Source: DASVDK01 sp036562265 [NCBI: Thermodesulfobacteriota bacterium]
GTDB taxonomy: Bacteria; DASVDK01
Length of the DNA: 9,440 nucleotides
Reading direction: 5' to 3'
NCBI GenBank assembly: GCA_036562265.1
Contig: DATCKS010000198.1
Location: 1 to 9,440, forward strand
Shown here: positions 1 through 6,042 of the stretch, one piece after another
Numbering within the stretch: position 1 is the stretch's first letter
Layout: every line of letters begins with the position of its first letter
Program-made: the position numbers and the translations under genes
Notes under the pieces: model-generated
Databases searched by the model: none
Seen by the model: the letters and a program-made list of their open reading frames with translations, nothing else
Told to the model about the DNA's origin: nothing

Positions 1-1
1 C

Positions 2-127
2 TTCATGGAGGTGCACGAGGACCCCGACCGCGCGAAGAGCGACGGGCCCAACTCCATTCCGCTCGCCTGGCTGCCGCGCCTCTTCGACGAGATCAAGGCG
101 CTCGACGCCGTGGTGCGCCGGCCATGA
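2..127 (+). CDS. kdsA: 3-deoxy-8-phosphooctulonate (Kdo-8-phosphate) synthase, C-terminal end only
   Basis: This is the last 41 codons of a gene that begins left of the window. The reading frame starts at base 2 and ends at TGA 125-127. The peptide contains EVHEDPDRAKSDGPNSIPL followed by a C-terminal helix ending DAVVRRP. That matches the end of KdsA, where a conserved H-x-(D/N)-P...A-x-(S/C)-DGP segment closes the TIM-barrel active site. KdsA condenses phosphoenolpyruvate with arabinose-5-phosphate to give Kdo-8-phosphate in the cytoplasm. The assignment fits its neighbours: the next two genes make its substrate (KdsD) and dephosphorylate its product (KdsC). The stop codon shares ATGA with the kdsD start, so the two are probably translationally coupled. 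The catalytic residues of the N-terminal part cannot be checked here. Confidence 0.9.
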   Translation, partial: FMEVHEDPDRAKSDGPNSIPLAWLPRLFDEIKALDAVVRRP

Positions 128-1140
128 AGCCGCACGTGGTCCGGTCGTCCCCCGCCGTCTCGCCGGCCAGGGCCGCCGCGGCGCGCGCCCTCGAGATCGA
201 GGCGGCGGCCGTCAACGACCTCGTGAGTCGCCTCGACGAGCGATTCGACCGGGCGGTCTCGCTCGTGCTCGCCTGCCAGGGCAAGGTCGTCGTCACCGGC
301 ATGGGCAAGAGCGGGCTGGTCGGGCAGAAGATCGCCTCGACGCTCGCCTCCACCGGAACCCCGGCCTTCTTCCTCCACCCGGCCGAGGGGATCCACGGCG
401 ATCTCGGGATGCTCCACAGGCGGGACCTCGTCATCGCCATCTCGTACAGCGGCGAGACCGAGGAGGTCGTCCGCCTGCTGCCGGTCCTCCGGCGGATGGG
501 GCTGCCGCTCGTCGCCATGACCGGCCGCCCGGGGTCGACCCTCGGCCGCGCCGCCGACGTCGTCCTCGACTGCGCGGTGCGCCAGGAGGCCTGCCCGCTG
601 AACCTCGCGCCGACGGCCAGCACGACGGCCACGCTGGCCCTGGGCGACGCCCTGGCCGTCGCCCTCGTGGAGCAGCGCGGCTTCAAGGCGGAGGACTTCG
701 CCCTGCTCCACCCCGGAGGGGCGCTCGGGCGCCGGCTCCTCCTCACCGTGGCCGACGTCATGCACACCGGCGACGAGATCCCGAAGGTGCGCACGGGAAC
801 GCTCATGCGCGACGTGCTGTTCGAGATCTCGGAGAAGCGCCTCGGGATCACGGGCGTGGTCGACGAGGACGGACGCCTGGTGGGCGTGATCTCCGACGGC
901 GACCTCCGGCGGGGGCTCCTGGCCCACGGGGACGGCTTCCTCCAGCGCCGCGCGGAGGAGGTGATGACCCGCGGCGCCAAGCGGGTCGAGAAGGACGCCC
1001 TCGCGGCGCGGGCGCTCTACCTGATGGAGGAGAACAAGCCGAGGCCGATCACGAGCCTCTTCGTCTTCGACGCGCCCGACTCCCAGGTGCCGATCGGCAT
1101 CGTCCACATCCACGACATCCTGAAGGCCGGTGTCGTCTAG
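124..1140 (+). CDS. kdsD: D-arabinose-5-phosphate isomerase (KpsF/GutQ family)
   Basis: This 338-residue protein interconverts ribulose-5-phosphate and arabinose-5-phosphate, the first committed step towards Kdo. An N-terminal helical stretch leads into a SIS sugar-isomerase domain (about residues 38-180) with GMGKSG at 59-64, HPAEGIHGDLGM at 85-96 and SYSGET at 107-112. These are hallmark family segments, including the conserved active-site histidines. Two CBS domains follow (about 208-265, with GVISDGDLRR, and about 279-335). The length is close to the roughly 328 residues of E. coli KdsD. The ATG at 124 overlaps the kdsA stop as ATGA and has no clear Shine-Dalgarno sequence, which fits coupled reinitiation. 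The neighbouring kdsA and kdsC favour KdsD over the paralogue GutQ. The first 20 or so residues are weakly conserved, so the exact start is slightly less certain than the rest. Confidence 0.95.
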   Translation: MKPHVVRSSPAVSPARAAAARALEIEAAAVNDLVSRLDERFDRAVSLVLACQGKVVVTGMGKSGLVGQKIASTLASTGTPAFFLHPAEGIHGDLGMLHRRDLVIAISYSGETEEVVRLLPVLRRMGLPLVAMTGRPGSTLGRAADVVLDCAVRQEACPLNLAPTASTTATLALGDALAVALVEQRGFKAEDFALLHPGGALGRRLLLTVADVMHTGDEIPKVRTGTLMRDVLFEISEKRLGITGVVDEDGRLVGVISDGDLRRGLLAHGDGFLQRRAEEVMTRGAKRVEKDALAARALYLMEENKPRPITSLFVFDAPDSQVPIGIVHIHDILKAGVV

Positions 1141-1705
1141 CGCGGTCCCGGATCCGCTGCCGCCCGCCTTCGTCGAGCGGGCGAGGCGGGTGAGGCTCCT
1201 CCTGCTCGACGTGGACGGCGTGCTCACCGACGGGGGCCTCACGATCCACGGCGACGGCTCCGAGAGCAAGACGTTCCACGTCCGCGACGGCCACGGCATC
1301 AAGCTCTTGCAGCGCGCGGGCATCGAGGTCGGCATCCTGTCGGGCCGCCGCTCGGCGTCGACCGACCGCCGGGCCGCCGAACTGGGGATCACGCTCGTGC
1401 GGCAGGGGGTGGAGGACAAGGTGGCCGCCCTCGAGGCGATCCTCGCGGCGCGCGGCCTCACCCCGGACGAGGTGGCGTACCTGGGCGACGACCTGGTCGA
1501 CCTCCCGGTCCTGCGCCGCGTGGGGCTCCCGATGACCGTTGCGGATGCCGTTGACGAGTTGGCCCCGTTCGTGCAATACGTCACCCGCGCCGCCGGGGGG
1601 CGGGGCGCCGTCCGGGAGGCGGCTGAGGCGCTCCTGAAAGGGCAAGGGCGATGGGGAGATGTGCTCGCCCGATACCTCGGGGACCGGCCGAACCGGGTAG
1701 GCTGA
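1130..1705 (+). CDS. kdsC: Kdo-8-phosphate phosphatase (HAD superfamily)
   Basis: This 191-residue HAD phosphatase hydrolyses Kdo-8-phosphate to Kdo and phosphate in the cytoplasm. HAD motif I is LLLDVDGVLTDG (nucleophile D27, acid/base D29). Motif II is ILSGR (69-73), motif III has K97 in VEDK, and motif IV is LGDDLVD (118-124). The C-terminal GGRGAVREAAE (156-166) matches the family's conserved tail that reaches the neighbouring subunit's active site. There is no cap domain, as expected for this tetrameric C0-type family. The GTG start at 1130 overlaps the kdsD end by 11 bases. It gives 20 residues ahead of motif I, comparable to relatives. A GTG at 1190 is a possible shorter start but would begin almost on the first beta-strand. 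The final residues after the GRG tail are not recognisable. Confidence 0.95.
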   Translation: MSSSAVPDPLPPAFVERARRVRLLLLDVDGVLTDGGLTIHGDGSESKTFHVRDGHGIKLLQRAGIEVGILSGRRSASTDRRAAELGITLVRQGVEDKVAALEAILAARGLTPDEVAYLGDDLVDLPVLRRVGLPMTVADAVDELAPFVQYVTRAAGGRGAVREAAEALLKGQGRWGDVLARYLGDRPNRVG

Positions 1706-1729
1706 AAGGGAGGATTCCCTTTACTTTTC
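1705..1729 (+). terminator. Terminator-like hairpin at the end of kdsC
   Basis: A perfect 7-bp stem AAAGGGA (1705-1711) / TCCCTTT (1716-1722) with a GGAT loop begins on the last base of the kdsC stop and is followed by ACTTTTC, a short T-rich tract. The stem has only three G-C pairs, so it would be weak. In this very G+C-rich window, a T-rich tail after an inverted repeat is nonetheless unusual. It could be a partial terminator or attenuator between the Kdo genes and lptCAB, or an mRNA 3' end stabiliser. No expression evidence is available. Confidence 0.4.
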
Positions 1730-1748
1730 GAGAGGTTGTTGGTACTCT
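1720..1748 (+). promoter_or_regulatory. Weak sigma-70-like promoter candidate ahead of lptC
   Basis: TTTACT (1720-1725) matches the -35 consensus TTGACA at 4 of 6 positions. After a 17-base spacer, TACTCT (1743-1748) matches the -10 consensus TATAAT at 3 of 6. The spacing is ideal but both boxes are weak. The main support is the location: this is the most A+T-rich stretch of the window, about 80 bases upstream of the lptC GTG, in the only sizeable gap of the left half. It is a suggestion only; lptC may simply be read through from kdsC. Confidence 0.2.
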
Positions 1749-1778
1749 CCGTACCTTGCACGACGGGCCTTCGGCCCG
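1741..1778 (+). other. Two small inverted repeats in the kdsC-lptC gap
   Basis: GGTAC (1741-1745) and GTACC (1751-1755) pair around TCTCC. CGGGCC (1764-1769) and GGCCCG (1773-1778) pair around TTC. With the hairpin at 1705-1722 this makes three consecutive stem-loops in the 121-base gap. The remaining bases to the lptC start (1779-1826) are G+C-rich and hold a GGCGGGG stretch (1813-1819) that could serve as a ribosome binding site. The repeats could be an mRNA leader structure, a regulator site, or chance in G+C-rich DNA. I recognise no riboswitch class. Confidence 0.35.
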
Positions 1779-1826
1779 AACCCACCCCGGCGCGGGCCGG
1801 GCAGGTCCACGAGGCGGGGCGGACCG

Positions 1827-2420
1827 GTGAGACGGCTCAGGATCACGTTCGGCGTCAGTTTGATCGGGGTCCTGCTCCTCATCGGGGGTCTCGCGGTACA
1901 GGGTTACCGGCGGGCGGGTAGCCTGCCGCCCGCGGTCGCGCCCACCCCGGGCCCCCAGGCGTCGCTGACGCTGAACAACTTCCACGTCACCGAGACGTCC
2001 GGCGGGACGACCCGGTGGGACCTCAGCGCGGCACAGGGACAGTACTTCGAGGACCGGCAGGAGACGGTCCTGAGCGACGTGGAGGTGGTGTTCTTCACGT
2101 CCGACGGCAAGACGCTGACGCTGCGGGGCGACTCGGGGGTGCTCAGGACCGACACGAAGGACATCTCGCTGTCGGGCAACGTGGTGGCAACCTCGAGCGA
2201 CGGGTTTCGCGTGACGACCGGGGCGCTCGACTACACGAACCGCGACCGCATCGTGAAGGGGGACGGGCCGGTGGATCTGGTGGGCCAGACAGTCGAGGTG
2301 TCGGGCGTCGGCGTTCGGATCGACGTCGAGGACCAGACGGTCGTCATCCCCGACGGCGTCGAGAGCGTGTTGAAGACGGTCGCGGCCGCCGCGGCCGGTC
2401 GAGTCGGCGGAGCGCGGTAG
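1827..2420 (+). CDS. lptC: LPS export ABC transporter periplasmic protein LptC
   Basis: LptC is the bitopic inner-membrane subunit of the Lpt machine. It receives LPS from LptB2FG and passes it to LptA across the periplasm. The 197-residue protein starts with a basic MRRLR, then one hydrophobic helix (about residues 7-25). A Pro-rich linker follows, then a beta-rich OstA/LptC-type domain with repeating short strands (about 47-175, for example LSGNVVATSSDGFRV and LVGQTVEVSG). The E. coli protein is 191 residues, so the length is normal. The GTG start at 1827 places the membrane helix at the expected N-terminal position. The C-terminal Ala/Gly/Arg tail (about 184-197) is not conserved in the family. 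The stop is one base before the lptA start. Sequence conservation in this family is low, so the call also relies on the adjacent lptA and lptB. Confidence 0.9.
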   Translation: MRRLRITFGVSLIGVLLLIGGLAVQGYRRAGSLPPAVAPTPGPQASLTLNNFHVTETSGGTTRWDLSAAQGQYFEDRQETVLSDVEVVFFTSDGKTLTLRGDSGVLRTDTKDISLSGNVVATSSDGFRVTTGALDYTNRDRIVKGDGPVDLVGQTVEVSGVGVRIDVEDQTVVIPDGVESVLKTVAAAAAGRVGGAR

Positions 2421-2421
2421 C

Positions 2422-3132
2422 GTGCCGGCCCGCGGCCTCCGGGGACCGCGCGCGGCGGCGCTGGTCCTCGCGGTTGCCTGCCTCTGCTCGACGGCGGCAG
2501 CGGCGGGCACGGCGCCGCGGGGCGAGGACACGGGCATGAGGGGCCTCTTCCTCGGCGGCGGCCGAGAGCGGGGCCCGATCACGATCGACGCTCGCCGGTT
2601 CGAGGTGGACAACAAGCGCCGGACGGCCACCTACAGCGAGCAGGTCGTCGCACGGCAGGCCGACACCACGCTCACCGCCGATCGGCTCGTGCTCGCCTTC
2701 GACGAGAGCCGGCGGATCTCGCAGGTGACGGCGGAAGGGAGCGTGAGGATCGTGCAGAAGGTGGCCGAGGCGCCCGGGGTTCCGCCGGCCGAGCGCGAGG
2801 CGACCTGTGCGAAGGCGGTCTTCGCGGTGACGGACGACCGCATCGTCTGCACCGGGACGCCGGCGTCGATGCGGCAGGGCGACGACGTGATCCGGGGGGC
2901 CCGGATCACCGTGTGGGTGGCCGACGAGCGGATCGTCGTGGAGGGCGACGACGCGTCCCCGCGAGTCACCTCGCGGATCACGCCGAGGCCCGAGGCCTCC
3001 GGCGGGGGCCGGGCCGGCTCCGCGGGGGAGCCTGGCGGCGCGGGGCCGTCGCGCGAGGCCGGAGGCCGGCCGGGCCCGCGGGGCCAGGCGGGGGCCACGA
3101 GCCAGGCCGGCAGCGCCCGGCCCGCCAATTGA
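2422..3132 (+). CDS. lptA: LPS transport periplasmic protein LptA (OstA-like), with low-complexity tail
   Basis: LptA polymerises into the periplasmic bridge that carries LPS from LptC to the outer-membrane LptD. The 236-residue precursor begins with an Arg-containing n-region and a hydrophobic core (about residues 11-28), a likely Sec signal peptide cleaved near AAAAG. Cys20 sits in LAVAC, a poor lipobox, so lipidation is possible but unlikely. The OstA/LptA beta-jellyroll spans about 52-175, with typical [26 protein letters not shown], and [10 protein letters not shown] near its end. From about residue 189 to 236 the protein is a Gly/Pro/Ala/Arg-rich tail of unknown role; E. coli LptA has 185 residues in all. 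A GGAG (2409-2412) lies 9 bases before the GTG start. The stop overlaps the lptB ATG by one base (TGATG). Confidence 0.92.
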   Translation: MPARGLRGPRAAALVLAVACLCSTAAAAGTAPRGEDTGMRGLFLGGGRERGPITIDARRFEVDNKRRTATYSEQVVARQADTTLTADRLVLAFDESRRISQVTAEGSVRIVQKVAEAPGVPPAEREATCAKAVFAVTDDRIVCTGTPASMRQGDDVIRGARITVWVADERIVVEGDDASPRVTSRITPRPEASGGGRAGSAGEPGGAGPSREAGGRPGPRGQAGATSQAGSARPAN

Positions 3133-3866
3133 TGGCGCCGGGCGCCCAGGTCCTGTCGGCGCGGGGGCTGACGAAGGCCTACCGCAACCGGACGGTCGTC
3201 GACCGGGTGAACCTCCAGGTGCGGGCCGGCGAGGTCGTCGGGCTCCTGGGGCCGAACGGGGCCGGCAAGACGACGACCTTCTACATGGTCGTCGGGCTCA
3301 CGCGGCCGGAAGCGGGGCGGGTGTTCCTCGACGACGAGGACATCACCGACGTCCCGATGTACGAGCGGGCGCGGAAGGGGATCAGCTACCTTCCGCAGGA
3401 GCCCTCGATCTTCCGGAAGCTGACCGTGGAGGAGAACATCCTGGCGATCCTCGAGACGATCCCCATGGAGCGCGCCGAGCGGCGCGCGCGCCTCGAAGCG
3501 CTCCTGGGCGACCTCAGGATCGGCCACATCGCGAGGTCTCGTGGATACGCGCTGTCCGGCGGCGAACGCCGGCGCGTCGAGATCACCCGAGCGCTGGTGC
3601 GCTCCCCGTCGTTCATCCTCCTCGACGAACCGTTCGCGGGGATCGACCCGATCGCGGTGATCGATATCCAGAACATCATCTTTCAGTTGAAGGAGAAGGG
3701 GATCGGCGTCGTCATCTCGGATCACAACGTGCGCGAGACCCTCGGGGTCTGCGATCGGGCGTACATCGTGAACGCCGGTCAGATCCTCGAGGAGGGGCCG
3801 CCGACGGCCATCGCGAACAGCGCCAAGGCACGCGCCATCTACCTCGGCGAGAAGTTCCGGCTCTGA
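3132..3866 (+). CDS. lptB: LPS export ABC transporter ATP-binding protein LptB
   Basis: LptB is the cytoplasmic ATPase that, as a dimer with LptF and LptG, extracts LPS from the inner membrane. The 244-residue protein has all ABC motifs: Walker [10 protein letters not shown] (40-48), Q-loop Gln89 in YLPQE, signature LSGGE (141-145), Walker B ILLDEP (162-167, catalytic Glu166) and switch His198 in SDHNV. The segment [10 protein letters not shown] after the Q-loop is specific to LptB, where the F-R pair contacts the coupling helices of LptF/LptG. The start is the ATG at 3132, overlapping the lptA stop as TGATG. The frame stays open upstream to about 2913, but that part is an out-of-frame reading of lptA and resembles no ABC protein. 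No clear Shine-Dalgarno precedes it, so translation probably depends on lptA. lptF and lptG are not in the window. Confidence 0.97.
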   Translation: MAPGAQVLSARGLTKAYRNRTVVDRVNLQVRAGEVVGLLGPNGAGKTTTFYMVVGLTRPEAGRVFLDDEDITDVPMYERARKGISYLPQEPSIFRKLTVEENILAILETIPMERAERRARLEALLGDLRIGHIARSRGYALSGGERRRVEITRALVRSPSFILLDEPFAGIDPIAVIDIQNIIFQLKEKGIGVVISDHNVRETLGVCDRAYIVNAGQILEEGPPTAIANSAKARAIYLGEKFRL

Positions 3867-3894
3867 TCCCCTGACGGCGGCGTAAGGTCGACGA

Positions 3895-5325
3895 ATGGCA
3901 CTCGAGATCAAGCAGAACCTCAAGCTCTCGCAGCAACTGATCATGACGCCGCAGTTGCAGCAGGCGATCAAGCTGCTGCAGCTCTCGCGGCTCGAGCTGG
4001 TGGACCTGGTCCAGCAGGAGCTGACGGAGAACCCGGTGCTCGAGGAGGCGCCGGAGGACTACCAGTCCGAGGAGTCGAAGGCCGAGGGCCCCGAGGAGAA
4101 CCTGGAGCAGCAGGCGAGCGAGGAGAAGCCGGCCTCCGAGATCGACTCGAAGAGCGACATCGACTGGGACAACTATCTCGAGAACTACAGCGCGTCGTCG
4201 TACACCGCCTCGTACGAGGACGAGGAGCGTCCGTCGTTCGAGAGCACCCTGACCCGCAAGGCGTCGCTCACCGACCACCTCCTCTGGCAGCTCAAGCTCG
4301 CGGAGTTCCCGCCGGAGGAGGAGGAGATCGGATCGCTCATCATCGGCAACCTCGACGACGACGGCTACCTGCAGGCCGACATCGCCGAGATCGCGAAGCA
4401 GGCGGCGGTGCCGGTCGAGAAGGCCGAGGCGGTCCTCAAGCGCATCCAGGAGTTCGATCCGGTCGGCGTCGCCGCGCGCAACCTCCAGGAGTGCCTGCTC
4501 ATCCAGGCGTACCACCTGGGGCTCAAGGGCTCGCTCGCCGAGCAGATCCTCAAGCGGCACCTCCAGAACCTGGAGAACAAGAACTACAACGCCATCGCGA
4601 AGGACCTCGGCGTGAGCCTCCAGGAGGTCATCGACGCGGTGCGCGTGATCGCCCGCATGGAGCCGAAGCCGGGGCGGCCCTACGCCACCGAGGAGCCGCA
4701 GTACATCACGCCCGACATCTACGTCCACAAGGTCGGGGACGACTACGTCGTCGTCCTCAACGAGGACGGGATGCCGAAGCTGCGCATCTCCTCCTTCTAC
4801 AGGAACGCGCTCCACAACTCGGGCGACGGCGTCGCCAAGGAGTACATCCAGGACAAGCTCCGCTCGGCCGTCTGGCTCATCCGCAGCATCCACCAGCGGC
4901 AGCGGACCATCTACAAGGTCACCAAGAGCATCATCAAGTTCCAGCGGGAGTTCTTCGACAAGGGCGTCGCCTACCTGAAGCCGCTCGTCCTGCGCGACGT
5001 GGCCGAGGACATCCAGATGCACGAGTCCACGATCAGCCGCGTCACGTCGAACAAGTACGTCCACACGCCGCAGGGCGTCTTCGAGCTGAAGTTCTTCTTC
5101 AACTCGTCGATCAACCGGACGGACGGCGATCAGGTCGCCTCGCAGAGCGTGAAGGACAAGATCCGGCAGATCGTGGCCACCGAGAACCCGCGCAAGCCCT
5201 ACAGCGACCAGAAGATCGTCGAGATCCTCAAGCAGGCTGACATCGACATCGCCCGCCGAACGGTGACGAAGTACCGCGAGATGATGGGCATCCTCTCCTC
5301 GACGCAGCGCAAGAGGCTCTTCTAG
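3895..5325 (+). CDS. rpoN: RNA polymerase sigma-54 factor RpoN
   Basis: Sigma-54 directs RNA polymerase to -24/-12 promoters and needs AAA+ activators to open DNA. The 476-residue protein (E. coli 477) has the Gln/Leu-rich activator-interacting region I (1-50, with LSQQLIMTPQLQQAIKLLQL). A strongly acidic, Ser-rich region II follows (about 51-115), then the core-binding domain (about 120-300, with FDPVGVAARNLQECL at 187-201). A helix-turn-helix lies around 366-389 (VAEDIQMHESTISRVTSNKYV), and the RpoN box ARRTVTKYRE is at 453-462. All parts are intact. TAAGG (3883-3887) lies 7 bases before the ATG. The 28-base gap after lptB is too short for much regulation, so it is probably co-transcribed with lptCAB. 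This gene has the lowest G+C feel in the window because of its Lys/Glu/Gln/Asn content, but nothing suggests transfer. Confidence 0.98.
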   Translation: MALEIKQNLKLSQQLIMTPQLQQAIKLLQLSRLELVDLVQQELTENPVLEEAPEDYQSEESKAEGPEENLEQQASEEKPASEIDSKSDIDWDNYLENYSASSYTASYEDEERPSFESTLTRKASLTDHLLWQLKLAEFPPEEEEIGSLIIGNLDDDGYLQADIAEIAKQAAVPVEKAEAVLKRIQEFDPVGVAARNLQECLLIQAYHLGLKGSLAEQILKRHLQNLENKNYNAIAKDLGVSLQEVIDAVRVIARMEPKPGRPYATEEPQYITPDIYVHKVGDDYVVVLNEDGMPKLRISSFYRNALHNSGDGVAKEYIQDKLRSAVWLIRSIHQRQRTIYKVTKSIIKFQREFFDKGVAYLKPLVLRDVAEDIQMHESTISRVTSNKYVHTPQGVFELKFFFNSSINRTDGDQVASQSVKDKIRQIVATENPRKPYSDQKIVEILKQADIDIARRTVTKYREMMGILSSTQRKRLF

Positions 5326-5391
5326 GTGCTCGGGGCCTCGACCGCGGGCGGGCGTCCGGCGACCTCGCCGCGCGGGCGTACGATGCCGGTC
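5326..5391 (+). other. Gap after rpoN with no recognisable gene
   Basis: These 66 bases lie between the rpoN stop and the first recognisable hpf remnant. They contain a small inverted repeat, CGGCG (5357-5361) / CGCCG (5366-5370) with an ACCT loop, with no T-rich tract after it, so it is not a convincing terminator. No frame shows the N-terminal half of HPF. It may be scar sequence from the deletion that removed the hpf start. Confidence 0.4.
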
Positions 5392-5560
5392 GGCCATCGG
5401 CTGGAGGCGGCGGCGCCGGTCCGCCGTCTCGCGATCCAAGCGGCAGAGGAGACCTAGCGACATGTACGCGGCCATCGACCTCGTCGTCGACAGGCTCGAC
5501 CGACGGATCGACCGGACCCGAGAGCGGCGTCGCGAGCCGCGCCGGAGCACCTGGGCGTGA
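5392..5560 (+). pseudogene. hpf: Decayed hibernation-promoting factor (C-terminal half, frameshifted)
   Basis: HPF normally sits between rpoN and ptsN and binds the 30S subunit to silence ribosomes. Here only its 3' half is recognisable. Bases 5462-5560 read MYAAIDLVVDRLDRRIDR..., the classic C-terminal helix of HPF. Just before it, one frame over, 5392-5454 read GHRLEAAAPVRR then LAIQAAEET, and end at a TAG (5455-5457). Skipping the single T at 5455 joins the two as ...EET-SD-MYAAID. The distance from His (5395) to the Asp before MYAAID is then 22 residues, the same as in E. coli HPF as I remember it. The first roughly 45-50 residues of HPF are absent: 5326-5391 is too short and none of its frames resembles the family. 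The result is a 5' deletion plus a one-base shift. A sequencing error could explain the shift but not the missing half. Confidence 0.72.
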
Positions 5561-6018
5561 AGATCACCGACTTCCTGGCCCCCGACAGCGTGGTGGCCGA
5601 CCTCGATGCCACCACCAAGCGTGACGTGCTCGGCCGCCTGGTGGACACGCTGGCGGCCGCCGAGCCCGACATCCAGCCGGCGCGGCTGGTCGAGGCGCTC
5701 CTCGAGCGCGAGCGGATCGGCTCGACCGGCGTCGGCGACGGCGTCGCCATCCCGCACGCGAAGCTGAAGGGCCTGAGGCGGCTCGCCGCGGCCTTCGGCC
5801 GCAGCCGGGCCGGCGTCGACTTCGAGGCGGTCGACGGCCGGCCCTGTCACCTCTTCTTCCTCCTGGTCGCCCCCGAGGAGGCCGCGAGCGATCACCTGCG
5901 CGCGCTGTCCCGCATCGCGAGGCTCATGCGCGACGCGGAGGTCAGGCGGCGGCTCGTCGAGGCGCCCGATGCGGCGGCGATCTACGCGCTCCTGGCCGAG
6001 GAGGACGACAAGCTCTAG
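5557..6018 (+). CDS. ptsN: PTS-Ntr EIIA component (nitrogen regulatory IIA protein)
   Basis: PtsN is the terminal phosphoryl acceptor of the nitrogen-related PTS. In proteobacteria it acts by protein contact on targets such as potassium transport and stress signalling rather than by sugar uptake. The 153-residue protein is a single PTS EIIA type-2 (fructose/mannitol-type) domain. The phosphorylatable histidine is His67 in GVAIPHAKL, preceded by the typical RERIGSTGVGDG (51-62). The E. coli protein is 163 residues with His73 as acceptor. The GTG start at 5557 overlaps the TGA of the hpf remnant (GTGA), with GGAG (5544-5547) 9 bases upstream. It therefore appears to have kept the coupling junction of the ancestral hpf-ptsN pair. 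Starting at MKITDFL matches the usual N-terminus. Its donor (HPr or NPr, enzyme I or EI-Ntr) is not encoded in the window. Confidence 0.95.
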   Translation: MKITDFLAPDSVVADLDATTKRDVLGRLVDTLAAAEPDIQPARLVEALLERERIGSTGVGDGVAIPHAKLKGLRRLAAAFGRSRAGVDFEAVDGRPCHLFFLLVAPEEAASDHLRALSRIARLMRDAEVRRRLVEAPDAAAIYALLAEEDDKL

Positions 6019-6027
6019 GCGTCTACC

Positions 6028-6039
6028 GGAGGGCGCCCT
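6028..6039 (+). promoter_or_regulatory. hprK ribosome binding site overlapping a 10-bp palindrome
   Basis: GGAGGG (6028-6033) is a strong Shine-Dalgarno, 9 bases before the hprK ATG. Its second half is part of the perfect palindrome AGGGCGCCCT (6030-6039), which could pair and partly hide the site in mRNA, although a hairpin this short would be weak. hprK is one of the few genes here with its own good site and a true gap (24 bases) from the gene before it. Confidence 0.5.
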
Positions 6040-6042
6040 GCC

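Noticed and set aside
1741-1760. Possible sigma-54 promoter (TTGGTAC ... TTGCA) ahead of lptC
   Set aside because: The GG and GC dinucleotides are 15 bases apart instead of the required 10, so the -24/-12 spacing is wrong.
1736-1921. Small 61-codon frame spanning the kdsC-lptC gap
   Set aside because: It starts at TTG and overlaps nearly 100 bases of lptC in another frame. It has no recognisable sequence and no clear ribosome binding site.
2913-3131. N-terminal extension of lptB
   Set aside because: The frame is open but encodes an off-frame reading of lptA. ABC homology begins just after the ATG at 3132, which overlaps the lptA stop.
5357-5370. Hairpin after rpoN as a terminator
   Set aside because: The stem is only 5 bp and lacks a T-rich tract. 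Such repeats are common by chance at this G+C content.
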